Shown: piece after piece, positions 8,108-17,375 of the stretch
Numbering within the stretch: the first letter of the stretch is position 1
Layout of the letters: each line of letters begins with the position of its first letter
DNA from: Butyricimonas synergistica DSM 23225
GTDB taxonomy: Bacteria > Bacteroidota > Bacteroidia > Bacteroidales > Marinifilaceae
NCBI RefSeq assembly: GCF_000379665.1
Contig: NZ_KB903367.1
Span: 248,001-312,000, forward strand
DNA: 64,000 nucleotides
Reading direction: 5' to 3'
The notes under the pieces: generated by a model
What the model saw: the letters and a program-made list of their open reading frames with translations, nothing else
The model's database searches: none
Told to the model about the DNA's origin: nothing
Translations under genes and position numbers: made by a program

Positions 8108-10120
8108 TTAATTTTCCGGGGTATATCTTCCTGCCTTCATATCATCCAGAGTGGGATTGTAGGCACAACCGGAAACTTTCCATTGTGAATCATTTAAAGC
8201 CTCTACGACATTTTTCAAGGCAGAAAAATTTGATAAGTCTCTCAAATCGGTGATGGAGACACTCCCCACTTCTGTTAGCATAGGGAGATCCATTTGTGTG
8301 AAATCACTAGGCAGCCAAGTCATGCCGCTTAAAGTGAATTTTCCTCCGATTTTTTCCAATACCGGTAGTTCTAGAATTTCCAGATCTCTTAAAGATGAAA
8401 AGGTGAAATTTTCACGTACTAGTTTTAATTTTGGAAGCCGCAAGTAATTCAACAAGTACATTTGAAAAGTTGCGGAACCCACTTCCTCTAAATCAGGATA
8501 TGCGAGATCAGAGAAAACACTTCCTCCCATACCGGATATTACATTGATTTTTTTAATCCCTGTTATTTCATAAGTCGGATTGTTTTTGAAATTGTCTAAC
8601 TCAAAAGTTCCCGTGATTTCTTGTAAATCTTTGAACGGGAATGGAGGTAGTTCTTCGGAAAGGGCATTAATTGTCAAATTCACAATCGAGGGGCGACTCT
8701 CCACTTCGGTCAATTTAGAACATCCCCCAATTGTTAAAGTTTGCAAGTTTTCTATAGCGGTAAAATCCAATTTCTCTACTTCAGGGATATAGTATATCAT
8801 GATCGTAGCACACTCCGATAATTGGGGTGTAGAGAAAGTCGGCCCGTAATAATGTTGAATGTTTAATGTCCCGGAAACCCGTTCCAATGCCGGGAATTCC
8901 ATTACATCCATTTCATTCTTGGTGTTTGCGGTAAACTTAAAGTCTCCATTCACGCTCTTTAAAGATTGTAAATTCAGTGATTGGAAAGCTACTTGAGGAT
9001 TCGAGAAATTCAAATTAAGACTGAATTGATTGCATTGTTCTATTTTAGGCATACTGAACGAAGTCAATGAATTCGTGTAAGCCACATCTATATCTCCGGA
9101 GATTTCTTTCAATTCCGGGAAAGCAAGTGCATGTAATTTCGTTAGATTTTTTGCGATCAATGTTCCATTAATCTTTTCCAGTTTCGGGCAGGAAAGTTCT
9201 GTCACGCCTTGGTAATATTGTAGCGTAAATATTCCACCGATGCTCTCTAGGACAGGTAAAGCGATACTTGTAAGCATCGTGTTGGCACTCGTCTTCATGG
9301 TGAAATTGGTAACGCAATTCACTAAAGACGAGAAGTCAATACTTCCTAATTTACTGGCAGAGAGGTACAACCATCCGGTTTCCTGTAATGCCGGAAGATG
9401 CAGGCTTTTGACTTTTGTGGAGTTTACCACCAATTGTCCCAGATTTTTCAATGCCGATAATTCTACGTCGAATTCATTTAGGCAGTTCAATGCCGTGGAG
9501 GTGGTTCCTAAATAAAGTCCCGCTGCAGAACGAATCTTTTCTAGTCCCCTTAAACTTGTTCCGGCGAAGGAATTGTTCACGATGATATTCTGCTTTACTT
9601 CAATCAGGTTGCTCAAAGCCGAAAGGTCCTTAATCGTATCAATTCCTTCTTCCAGGTTGTTGTTACCGATGATCAAATCGCCTTCAATAATGGTTATTCC
9701 ACTGGCAGCTAATGCATCTACGTCCGCTTGGGTGATTAAAATCACTTCACCTTCACTGGATACTTCTGTACGTGTCACACTGTACGTGTATTTTTTTGTT
9801 TCCTGGTTATAGGCTGTTACTGTAAATGCTTGTTCCGTATCCCAATCCGTGATTTCTGTCGGGTCGGGAGTAACCGAAGCTTGTTCACAAAGAGAAAAAT
9901 TCACTTTTGCACCGGTAAGTGACACGTTTAACGGGGCTGTAACTACAATTTTATTACCGGTTATCGCTCCCGGGTAACAATCCCCATTGGGAACAGTTAA
10001 AGAAAACGAGATAATCGAGTTATCGCTTCCGTTGAAAGGAAGCTCGTCATCATCATCGGAACAGCTGAAAACGAGCAACGTTCCGAGTAACATTAACAGG
10101 TATAATTTTATATTCTTCAT
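8108..10120 (-). CDS. Surface lipoprotein with leucine-rich / receptor-L-domain-like repeats, B12 operon (copy 1)
   Basis: A 670-residue paralogue of the next gene, with the same architecture. It has a lipoprotein signal ending in VFSC, then SDDDDELPF, a strong surface-export signal. A DUF5018-like domain follows (ITDWDTEQAFTVTAYN), then leucine-rich beta-helix units from about residue 140 to 640, and the tail CAYNPTLDDMKAGRY. Its ATG overlaps the btuB stop by four bases (ATGA), indicating translational coupling to the TonB-dependent receptor. The two copies differ in length and have diverged clearly, so the duplication is not recent. No catalytic motif is visible. The L-domain call is from repeat pattern (I.G.L.I..... 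L..L..L), not from a database match. Confidence 0.75.
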   Translation of the reverse strand: MKNIKLYLLMLLGTLLVFSCSDDDDELPFNGSDNSIISFSLTVPNGDCYPGAITGNKIVVTAPLNVSLTGAKVNFSLCEQASVTPDPTEITDWDTEQAFTVTAYNQETKKYTYSVTRTEVSSEGEVILITQADVDALAASGITIIEGDLIIGNNNLEEGIDTIKDLSALSNLIEVKQNIIVNNSFAGTSLRGLEKIRSAAGLYLGTTSTALNCLNEFDVELSALKNLGQLVVNSTKVKSLHLPALQETGWLYLSASKLGSIDFSSLVNCVTNFTMKTSANTMLTSIALPVLESIGGIFTLQYYQGVTELSCPKLEKINGTLIAKNLTKLHALAFPELKEISGDIDVAYTNSLTSFSMPKIEQCNQFSLNLNFSNPQVAFQSLNLQSLKSVNGDFKFTANTKNEMDVMEFPALERVSGTLNIQHYYGPTFSTPQLSECATIMIYYIPEVEKLDFTAIENLQTLTIGGCSKLTEVESRPSIVNLTINALSEELPPFPFKDLQEITGTFELDNFKNNPTYEITGIKKINVISGMGGSVFSDLAYPDLEEVGSATFQMYLLNYLRLPKLKLVRENFTFSSLRDLEILELPVLEKIGGKFTLSGMTWLPSDFTQMDLPMLTEVGSVSITDLRDLSNFSALKNVVEALNDSQWKVSGCAYNPTLDDMKAGRYTPEN

Positions 10121-12180
10121 TTCAATTGATTTAGATTGTTATTTTTTCTCCCGAACTTGGGACTGATCTCTAAAAATAATTCATAATTGCGCCTTGGCAT
10201 GGGGCGTGACAGTACGGTAACATATTCCGAGTCGAGTAGATTGTTTACGATTGTCTTCACGGATAATTCCGTCCATTTCCACGAGAAGCGTTTCTCTATG
10301 GAGAAATCACTCATGTAGTAAGGTTTCAATCGTCCGGTGATATACGAGACTTCATTGCTGGTTGTGGTGAATCGTTCGCTGTAATAACTCCATTTGTATG
10401 AAAAATTCCAATTCTTCCATGACAGGCGGGTGGTTACAGCCGCTGAATATTCCGGTATGTAACACAACTGTTTCTCGTAAGAGGCATCATTGGAATTGAT
10501 TTGCTCCCCGTAATTCTTCGAGGGTGTCCATGCGAAATTACCCGAAATATCCAACACGGTATTTTTCGAAAGAAAAAACATGTTGTCACTCGTCATCTCC
10601 ACCCCGTAATTATGTACTTCCCGTACATTTGACGGTTGCCAGAATCCTTTTGTGTTCGGAGTCCAAAGGATCCAATCGTCGATGTAGGAGTTGAATACAG
10701 TTGCGTTACCTTTCAACAAGTAATGTTTCTGGGCAAGTTGGAACTCTACGCCTCCATCATAGGTAAAACCATGTTCTGCCTCCAGCTCAGGATTACCACC
10801 CGGCTGAAAATACAGGTCATCCAATGATGGATAACGGTAATTGCGGGCGATGGAAGCCTTTGCCACTAAATTCCAGCGTTCGGAAATGACATAATCCAGA
10901 AATAATGCGGGAATAACAGGAATTGTATTCTTCCCGTACATTTCCTCGCGTAGACAAGCGGCTATGGCCAAACGCTCTGCAGGTTTCCAGCGAGCGGATA
11001 AGCAGGCCGTCATTTCAAAGCGTTTCTTGTCGTAATTATTTCCAATGTGATAAGGACTTTTGTCTTTACTTTTCACTTGATTCTCGTAAATATTCACATC
11101 AGCGGAAAAGAACAATCGGGGAACGGGGGAATATTCCACGGCCAATTGCCCGTACCAAGTGTTCACGTAGCAACGGGAATGGGTGATATCCGTGGACACC
11201 GCATCTTGTCGCTTCGTGAAGTAATCATAAGCGATATCGGAATAGACGTATCCTCCTTTTGCGCTCCATTTGAAACAGTCTTGAAGATAATCCCATGACA
11301 AGACTGTGCGTGAAGTATGAATTTTTTGCTCGTTCGTGAATTCCGAGTCCTGTTTGTAATCTACGCTTAAAAAAGGCAATCCTCGTTTGGAAGCCGTGTA
11401 CCAGCTTGATATTCCCCACCGATGACCTCGGTTTGAGCGGTAATATATTTCTTGTAATGCATGTAAGTCATCGAAATAACCGCTCTTGTTCCGTTCTTTC
11501 GGGTGATAGGAATTCACTAGAATGTCATTTTCGTAAACATCCGTTTTTTTGTCATAGTTGGTATATTTATAGTCATTCTTTGCCGTGGAATAGACTACTC
11601 TGGAGGAGGTTTGCCAATGATAATTTCCGTACGTTAACCGTAAAAATTGATCGTAAGTGTCAAAAGAACCGATGCCTTGAATGTATTTCACTTGGATTCC
11701 ATCTTTTTGCAAAGGTTTTGTCTGCAAGTCGATAGCACCTCCCAGACCGCCTCCTGTCAGACCGATCGACGAGGCTCCATGATAAAGGGTCGCGTCATCG
11801 ATAAAATAGGAGGGAATCATGGAAAAGTCCACGGTCCCGAGCATCGGAGAATTGATCCTCATACCGTTCCACATTACTTGCGTGTGTGATGCCGAGGTCC
11901 CTCTGAATTCTGCCGTTGATTGTGTGGCACGGCCGTAACTTTTGACAAATACTGTTGAATGCACGGATAATATATCTGCTAGTGAAAGAGCTATGTTGTC
12001 GTGTAATACAGCCGTATCCAGACGGGTTTTCTGGATCCCCGTATTCTTCAACGGGCGTTTCCCCACGATAGAAACAGAATCCAACTCTAAGCTATAAGCC
12101 ACCTTTTCTTGCTGGGCTTTCACTACAGAAGAGATCCCCGCCAATAGCAGTATATTCACGACAACACGCCACATAATCAC
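10117..12180 (-). CDS. btuB: TonB-dependent outer-membrane receptor, cobalamin transporter BtuB type
   Basis: The 687-residue protein has a signal peptide ending KAQ. A TonB-box-like segment (LDSVSIVGKR) follows, then a plug domain (about 40-160, with STAEFRGTSASHTQVMWNG and GGGLGGAIDL). A 22-strand-type barrel ends in the short hydrophobic tail expected of outer-membrane proteins. The plug motifs fit the BtuB/vitamin receptor group. The B12 riboswitch upstream and the adjacent BtuG-like lipoprotein support cobalamin as substrate. It lies 2 bases after the PKD lipoprotein gene and overlaps the following gene by 4. An ATG two codons downstream is an alternative start. Energy would come from TonB-ExbBD, encoded elsewhere. 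Confidence 0.88.
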   Translation of the reverse strand: MIMWRVVVNILLLAGISSVVKAQQEKVAYSLELDSVSIVGKRPLKNTGIQKTRLDTAVLHDNIALSLADILSVHSTVFVKSYGRATQSTAEFRGTSASHTQVMWNGMRINSPMLGTVDFSMIPSYFIDDATLYHGASSIGLTGGGLGGAIDLQTKPLQKDGIQVKYIQGIGSFDTYDQFLRLTYGNYHWQTSSRVVYSTAKNDYKYTNYDKKTDVYENDILVNSYHPKERNKSGYFDDLHALQEIYYRSNRGHRWGISSWYTASKRGLPFLSVDYKQDSEFTNEQKIHTSRTVLSWDYLQDCFKWSAKGGYVYSDIAYDYFTKRQDAVSTDITHSRCYVNTWYGQLAVEYSPVPRLFFSADVNIYENQVKSKDKSPYHIGNNYDKKRFEMTACLSARWKPAERLAIAACLREEMYGKNTIPVIPALFLDYVISERWNLVAKASIARNYRYPSLDDLYFQPGGNPELEAEHGFTYDGGVEFQLAQKHYLLKGNATVFNSYIDDWILWTPNTKGFWQPSNVREVHNYGVEMTSDNMFFLSKNTVLDISGNFAWTPSKNYGEQINSNDASYEKQLCYIPEYSAAVTTRLSWKNWNFSYKWSYYSERFTTTSNEVSYITGRLKPYYMSDFSIEKRFSWKWTELSVKTIVNNLLDSEYVTVLSRPMPRRNYELFLEISPKFGRKNNNLNQLK

Positions 12181-12182
12181 CT

Positions 12183-13910
12183 TTATTTATATAAATGATA
12201 ATCAAATATAGGTTTCACTTCCGTGGAGATTTCTCCCAAGTTGGGCGTATAACCCACCGGTGCGGTTTGAACCTTCACGAAATCGATATATTTCAAGTTC
12301 GCCGGCTTCCCGTCAAATGTCACCGCGTTGGAAATTTTGAAATACCCGGTCTCTCCGGCAATATCTTTAACATAGTCAGACCCTAGATTATCCGTGTAAC
12401 CCCAGGGATAAGCAGGCATTAAAGAGGCGCCGTCCTCGTAAGTGGAATGATCCACTAAGCGGGAACAATAGAACGTGACTGATCCTGAGGGTAACCACGA
12501 TTGATAGTAAGAATCCGAGGGATTCCAATAGGTCATGTGAGGAACGATACCACTTTTGCCTAAGTTATCTGTCCATTTGATGGCAACCTGTTTTTTCGTC
12601 GGTTGGTAATAGGTGATGGCGTATTCTAAGATTTGATTTTCCCCGCCATACTCGGAACCTTTCAATTCGTACCACGTGTCGTTGGGCAATCCGTCGCCAT
12701 TTTCATCCTGACTTACCCAAATGATACCTGGTTCGGATTGATACCCGTAAGGATTACCTCCGATGATTAAGTCATACCCACCATCGCTATTTTCCACGCT
12801 ATGGTCGAAACCGACAATCACGTAACCTCCACAAGCTCCCAGCGAGATGCTCCACCATTGACCTTCAGAAAGTCCGCGTTCGAAACGGTTTATGATGGTG
12901 TCGCATACTGCGGCATGAGTGATGTTGGCCGGGTATGAAGCCCCGTACATGTAACCATTTACCTGGTGACCCGGTGCCGGCATAAATTCATATACCCGGT
13001 TGATCAAGGCCCTGCTCTCGGCTGAAGGGAAACGCCTGTAAGTACCTTCCGGGGGACAAACATTCATGGTGAACTCTTGACTTACAGTGCAGTATTCATT
13101 CTTCATCGTCAATACCAACTGGTGGGTTCCTTGCGTTTCACCTTCGAAAACATATTCCGTGGCGTTACTTTCGTCTACCACTTTCCCGTCTAATGTCCAC
13201 GTGTAAGTACCATCAAAATCATTTTCTATAAAATAACTTTTCACTTTCACGGAACGTCCCACCGACAAATTGAACTCCGTTTGCGGGAATTTCCACGAGA
13301 ATGGTAATTCTGAAGGTTCGCAAATGTTTACAGTAAACTCCACATGATCTTCTCCGTCATTGGAAGTTGCTGTCAAGGAGACCTGATAACTACCAGTTTC
13401 AGCCTGTTTGAACGTGTATTCCAACGTCGAAGCAACTAACGTACCGTTCACTTTCCAGGCGTAAGTAGCATTCTCTCCGTTTTCCACTTCAGGGACAAAA
13501 GACAATTCCCGGTTCTGAATGGTCTTGAACCCTTCTTCTGGAATATAAAGAGAAATCATCGGGGCATTCAACGGCAGTACCGTGATCTTCAACTCCTCTT
13601 CGGCAATCCCGTAATCATTCATTACTTGCAGTTTTAGGAAATATTCTCCCGTTTCGACCTCGTTAAACGTGTAAGAAGATTCGCGTCCGACTATTTTCTG
13701 ATTTAACTTCCACACGTAAGAAGAAGTTTCGTCCACGTAATCATACGTGGGTGAGATCACAAGATCTCTGCCTACTTTCACCCGATAACGGGCAGACTCG
13801 GCATCCAGTGTAATCACCGGACTCTCTTTCATGATTGATTCTTTGTCGTCCTCACACGAAATGAAGAGCAACATTCCCAAGAATACTTTAAAAAAAATAC
13901 TAAATCTCAT
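12183..13910 (-). CDS. PKD/Ig-like surface lipoprotein of the B12 operon
   Basis: A 575-residue lipoprotein. Its signal ends FISC, followed by EDDKES. Three PKD/Ig-like units occupy about residues 28-105, 110-195 and 200-285, each with a 'Y.W..NG/DG..V' centre and a closing 'G.Y.L.L....' strand. The C-terminal half (about 290-575) is a separate globular domain beginning near RRFPSAESRALINRVYEFMP and rich in Gly, Trp and Tyr (GACGGYVIVGFDH, GNPYGYQSEPGIIW). Proteins of this layout are frequent in Bacteroidetes cobalamin loci. Position between btuG and btuB points to capture or transfer of B12 at the cell surface. It might correspond to a BtuH-type B12-binding lipoprotein, which I cannot confirm from sequence alone. 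Confidence 0.75.
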   Translation of the reverse strand: MRFSIFFKVFLGMLLFISCEDDKESIMKESPVITLDAESARYRVKVGRDLVISPTYDYVDETSSYVWKLNQKIVGRESSYTFNEVETGEYFLKLQVMNDYGIAEEELKITVLPLNAPMISLYIPEEGFKTIQNRELSFVPEVENGENATYAWKVNGTLVASTLEYTFKQAETGSYQVSLTATSNDGEDHVEFTVNICEPSELPFSWKFPQTEFNLSVGRSVKVKSYFIENDFDGTYTWTLDGKVVDESNATEYVFEGETQGTHQLVLTMKNEYCTVSQEFTMNVCPPEGTYRRFPSAESRALINRVYEFMPAPGHQVNGYMYGASYPANITHAAVCDTIINRFERGLSEGQWWSISLGACGGYVIVGFDHSVENSDGGYDLIIGGNPYGYQSEPGIIWVSQDENGDGLPNDTWYELKGSEYGGENQILEYAITYYQPTKKQVAIKWTDNLGKSGIVPHMTYWNPSDSYYQSWLPSGSVTFYCSRLVDHSTYEDGASLMPAYPWGYTDNLGSDYVKDIAGETGYFKISNAVTFDGKPANLKYIDFVKVQTAPVGYTPNLGEISTEVKPIFDYHLYK

Positions 13911-13923
13911 GTTTTTTCTATTA

Positions 13924-15033
13924 TCACTTAAAACTAAACGAATTCGGATTAATTCCTACTCGGAACTTGTCAATTAACACGCCTTGCGAGGAATAACGAT
14001 AAACTACCCCGGATTGCGAGTAATCCACGGCATCTGCCACATAGATATCCGAGTTCACGGGATTCACGTTCAAACCGTAAAGTTTATGCTTTTTCCCGTT
14101 TGCGTCGATCTCGGCCGTGATAAACGGGCGCACGGGCAAGTGGGCATCCGTCACGCTCATCCGATAAACATCGTTATTGATCAAATAAAGTGTATCTCGG
14201 CCGCCATTCAATGCTATTTGAACATTAGCCTCATCGGTATCTAGAGCTTGCTCCTGTTCAATTCTCCGGGTCGTGGCGTCGATTTTATATAAATATGGGA
14301 TATTATCCCCGTAAACATCTTCGGACGTGGCATAACCGCCATCGGTGATCACCCACAATTTTCCGTATTTATCTATTTTCATGGATTTAGGTTGCCAACT
14401 GCTCAATGTGATACTGTCGCAGACTTCATCCTTTTCCGTGTCGATCACCAGAATTTTGTTGCTGTATGACCAGCAATTGGTAAAGACATATTTCCCGTAC
14501 TGCACCATCTCTTCCGTGGAACTATATCCTCGGTTGGAAGGTTGTTTTGTCGGTATTGCCCCGATATACTTGAATGTCTTCGGGTTAAAAATATTCACGT
14601 AGGGCGAATATAAATCCGTCACGTAAGCTTTGTTTTCATTCACGATATGCACGAACCGGGGATTGATCATCTTTGTGCCTTCTGTCTCGAGTTGTCCCTG
14701 TACTTTAAAGGTATTTATGTCAATTCCCCAGACTATACCGGAGTTTTCCACCGCGATGTAAGCAGTTCCATCGTAAATGATCACGGATTGCCCCGTGTCG
14801 CCCAGTTTGCGATCGTTTGCCCGGTAGAAAACTCCATTTTCCACCTCTTTTGTGACGGGATCGTAATACGACAAGGTCGCGTTTCCCGCGTTAAAATTTC
14901 CCTCGTTCAAGATGAATACTCCGTCTCCGGAAACGGAAAATTCTTCTTCCTCGTTATCGCCCACGTTATCACACCCTCCTGAAAAAAGAAGAAGAAGCAG
15001 CATGAGATTGCTCAAAAAACATTTGTAATTCAT
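13924..15033 (-). CDS. btuG: BtuG-like surface beta-propeller lipoprotein (cobalamin capture)
   Basis: The 369-residue lipoprotein has a signal ending SGGC, followed by an acidic segment (DNVGDNEEEEF). The body is a YncE/DUF5074-type seven-bladed propeller. Blade-like repeats include GVFILNEGNFNAGNATLSYY, KVLVIDTEKDEV-like strands and the closing DIYVADAVDY. In Bacteroides, BtuG proteins of this type bind B12 with very high affinity on the cell surface and sit on BtuB. This gene is first behind the B12 riboswitch and precedes the PKD lipoprotein and btuB, as in that system. The family call is strong; B12 binding by this copy is inferred. Confidence 0.85.
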   Translation of the reverse strand: MNYKCFLSNLMLLLLLFSGGCDNVGDNEEEEFSVSGDGVFILNEGNFNAGNATLSYYDPVTKEVENGVFYRANDRKLGDTGQSVIIYDGTAYIAVENSGIVWGIDINTFKVQGQLETEGTKMINPRFVHIVNENKAYVTDLYSPYVNIFNPKTFKYIGAIPTKQPSNRGYSSTEEMVQYGKYVFTNCWSYSNKILVIDTEKDEVCDSITLSSWQPKSMKIDKYGKLWVITDGGYATSEDVYGDNIPYLYKIDATTRRIEQEQALDTDEANVQIALNGGRDTLYLINNDVYRMSVTDAHLPVRPFITAEIDANGKKHKLYGLNVNPVNSDIYVADAVDYSQSGVVYRYSSQGVLIDKFRVGINPNSFSFK

Positions 15034-15164
15034 AGTACTAATTGTTAGTTAATATTAATATTTTACGTGGAAAATAACTCAAAGCGAGCATATACACACC
15101 AACCGATGCGAATATCAATTCGATTCAATCCTGTAACCCGCGCAGGAGTATAAATCCACTATCA

Positions 15165-15330
15165 TTTACCAAAAGCAGGTCTTCTGACTTGTCCCATTTT
15201 GATGCCTTCCCAGAGTAATCCAGTGGCAAAGAATATCAAAACACGATCTCTTTCGAGATAGAACTTACAGCAGCGGGGACTGTTCAAGATTTTCACTTGA
15301 TTCCCTTTTAATCAAAGGCTATAAAAATTT
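15165..15330 (-). promoter_or_regulatory. Cobalamin (B12) riboswitch
   Basis: Read on the minus strand, the leader contains the B12 box AAGTCAGAAGACCTGC (15175-15190), a close match to the consensus. Upstream of it lie the conserved GCCACTGG/GGGAAGG element (about 15206-15235) and the 5' block with CAGTCCCCGCTGCTGTAAGT (about 15265-15290). The order and spacing are those of the adenosylcobalamin riboswitch. It ends about 130 bases before the btuG start and should repress the five-gene operon when cobalamin is abundant. A candidate -7 element (TATTTTCG, 15352-15359, one mismatch to TAnnTTTG) lies directly upstream. Confidence 0.92.
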
Positions 15331-15407
15331 AGCCTTGAACTTTTGACGTCGCGAAAATAGTGTTTTTTATAATTATTGTTTGTAGAACCGTTTACTTTTT
15401 TCGATTT

Positions 15408-16799
15408 TTATCGGGGAATCGTATTTTTATAGTGGGTATAATTCTCGATAATATTGTTCACGAAATTGAAAGTTTGTTTACCGTCGCAGTAACCGTTGCG
15501 GGACAGGGAATCCCGGTATATTTCGGGGCGGGATTTGTATCGGATGAAATAATCCACGTTATTATTCCACACGTTGGGGTTCTTGCCGTAGGATTCTGCC
15601 AATCTCATGGCGTCGAACACGTGCCCCGCTCCGGCATTGTATGCTGCCAAGGTAAATTTGATGCGGTTCAAGGAATCGAGATCGTATTTGGCAAACATTT
15701 TTTCGAGGTATTTCAAGTAATAAGCCCCGACATGGATATTATCCTGCGGTTCTATATAATCCTCGAATCCGAGTTGGAGAGAGGTTTCCGGCATGACTTG
15801 CATTAACCCGACCGCCCCGTAATTGGAGGTTGCCTCGGGATCGAAACCGGATTCCTGGTAAATCACGGATGCCAATAGACGCCAATCCCAACCTATTTTT
15901 TGGGCTTCCTTTTTGATGATCGGGTCGAAACTGGAAATGACACCGTTTTTCAGCTTGTAATACTTGGAATTGTGGAGTGATGTGACATAATTGCTCTTGT
16001 AATAACGATTGTAAAGTACGGGAAATTTTTCTGTTTTCTTCATTGCCTCCAACCATTGATTGAGTTCTTGAAGCAGGTATCTTGTATTCCCGGATACAGC
16101 CCACGCTACGGGTTCCAAGTCGGATAGTTCCAACGAGTAATCTATATGTGTCATGTATTGGGCTGCTATCTGTGCGATGTTCTTGTCTATCACGGTGAGC
16201 GGGAGTTCACTTTTTTCTACTTGCAGGAGAATATCTTCGTAAGTCAAGTATTCTACTTCCGTGATTTTTAAATCCAGCTGAAGGGAATCACTCAGTTCCC
16301 GGAGGAAACTTTTGTACGTGGTGCCTTCCTGAACGAAAATTTCTTTCCCTTTCAAGTCATGTACGTCACGAATCAAGGAATCTTGTTTTTTATTTTGTAC
16401 CAACACTTTGTTCGTGCTGAATAACGGGGACGTGAAATTGATTTGTTCTTTGCGGTCTTTCGTGACCGAAAGACTCATCGCCACGAGATCGTATTTGCCT
16501 TCGTTCAATTCCCGCAGACTTTCTTCCACGTTGGCATTGACGTCAATGTGCAACTTGACACCGAGATAATCGGCGAAGTCTTTTACCAGATCGTAATGAA
16601 ATCCCTTGGGAACTCCTTTATACACGTAGTAGTCCGTTGTGTTGTAATAGGTGCATACATTTAGAACGCCCCGTTGCTCGATTTTCTCCAACGTGCCGTC
16701 TTCGGGTATAATGAATGGAACTTCTTCTTGTTCTGTTTTACAAGATGACAAACAAAGCAAGAACAACCACGTGTATGTAATAATTCTTATTATATACAT
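15408..16799 (-). CDS. mltF: MltF-like lipoprotein: solute-binding domain fused to lytic transglycosylase
   Basis: The chosen start (ATG at 16799) gives 463 residues and begins with a lipoprotein signal, MYIIRIITYTWLFLLCLSSC. The frame is open 46 codons further upstream, but that part is not signal-like. Residues about 40-265 form a family-3 solute-binding domain (RGVLNVCTYYNTTDYYVY, GKYDLVAMSLSVTKDR). An SLT transglycosylase domain covers about 290-430, with the catalytic Glu in VIYQESGFDP, then GLMQVMP and LAAYNAGAGHV. This is the MltF arrangement, where the first domain senses muropeptides and controls the lytic domain. It cleaves peptidoglycan from the periplasmic face of a membrane. The gene is single. 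A TATCTTTG element (16804-16811) lies only four bases before the ATG, so either the transcript is nearly leaderless or that match is chance. Confidence 0.88.
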   Translation of the reverse strand: MYIIRIITYTWLFLLCLSSCKTEQEEVPFIIPEDGTLEKIEQRGVLNVCTYYNTTDYYVYKGVPKGFHYDLVKDFADYLGVKLHIDVNANVEESLRELNEGKYDLVAMSLSVTKDRKEQINFTSPLFSTNKVLVQNKKQDSLIRDVHDLKGKEIFVQEGTTYKSFLRELSDSLQLDLKITEVEYLTYEDILLQVEKSELPLTVIDKNIAQIAAQYMTHIDYSLELSDLEPVAWAVSGNTRYLLQELNQWLEAMKKTEKFPVLYNRYYKSNYVTSLHNSKYYKLKNGVISSFDPIIKKEAQKIGWDWRLLASVIYQESGFDPEATSNYGAVGLMQVMPETSLQLGFEDYIEPQDNIHVGAYYLKYLEKMFAKYDLDSLNRIKFTLAAYNAGAGHVFDAMRLAESYGKNPNVWNNNVDYFIRYKSRPEIYRDSLSRNGYCDGKQTFNFVNNIIENYTHYKNTIPR

Positions 16800-16960
16800 G
16801 ATGCAAAGATACGAAATAAAAATTAAAATCGTGTAAGGGCGATTTCGAGAGAGGGGAGTCACACGGGAAAGATCCCGGGTAAATCTATGGTAAATAAGGG
16901 GATGGGCTAGCTTAATTACGGAGTTTCTTCGATACAACTTCGAAGCAATTTCGCTCGAGG

Positions 16961-17002
16961 GCGTTTATGTTACGTTTATGCTACGTCCATGCTACGTTCA
17001 TG
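16961..17002. repeat. Tandem 11-base repeats, consensus CTACGTTCATG
   Basis: Three full units occur in a row (16970-16980, 16981-16991, 16992-17002), reading TTACGTTTATG, CTACGTCCATG and CTACGTTCATG. A partial unit, GCGTTTATG, precedes them. The 11-base period is one helical turn, so each unit faces the same side of the DNA, as in arrays of regulator sites. Confidence 0.6.
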
Positions 17003-17229
17003 AGGTAGGGTATCGGTTAACTATCGGTGGGATATGCCGGGAGATATCATTATGAATTTGTGATATAATTTGGCTATATAAAAAAATGGTTATTTTAAAT
17101 TTCCAGTTTATTTGTTTTTTATACATATATTAAGTTTAACAGGAAAAACGAATATATTTTGTGTATCTGTGGTGAGTGTATATTGTACTGTGTAGCTATG
17201 TATTTGAAGGAAAAATATATACTATAAAA

Positions 17230-17257
17230 ATATCAATAAACGATCGTTTATTGATAT
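17230..17257. promoter_or_regulatory. 28-bp perfect palindrome, candidate operator
   Basis: The 28 bases are their own reverse complement, with centre AAACGATCGTTT and outer arms ATATCAAT/ATTGATAT. A second dyad with the same AAACGATC half-site lies 143 bp downstream. The pair suggests binding sites for a dimeric regulator or recombinase acting on the fimbrial locus. No bound protein can be named. Confidence 0.5.
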
Positions 17258-17375
17258 GCAAATATATGGTGAGTTTCCAATTTCCGCAAATTATTATGTG
17301 CTTTTTTTTGTTCAAGAAATCAAGCACTTGCATTATATTGACAATAAAAACAAGTTAATCTGATTTAATTTCATG

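Noticed and set aside
16800-16937. 46-codon N-terminal extension of the MltF-like protein
   Set aside because: The lipoprotein signal starts at the ATG at 16799; the extension would bury it.
17176-17358. 60-residue plus-strand open frame in the gap before the fimbrial locus
   Set aside because: It runs through the 28-bp palindrome, is very AT-rich and shows no protein-like pattern.
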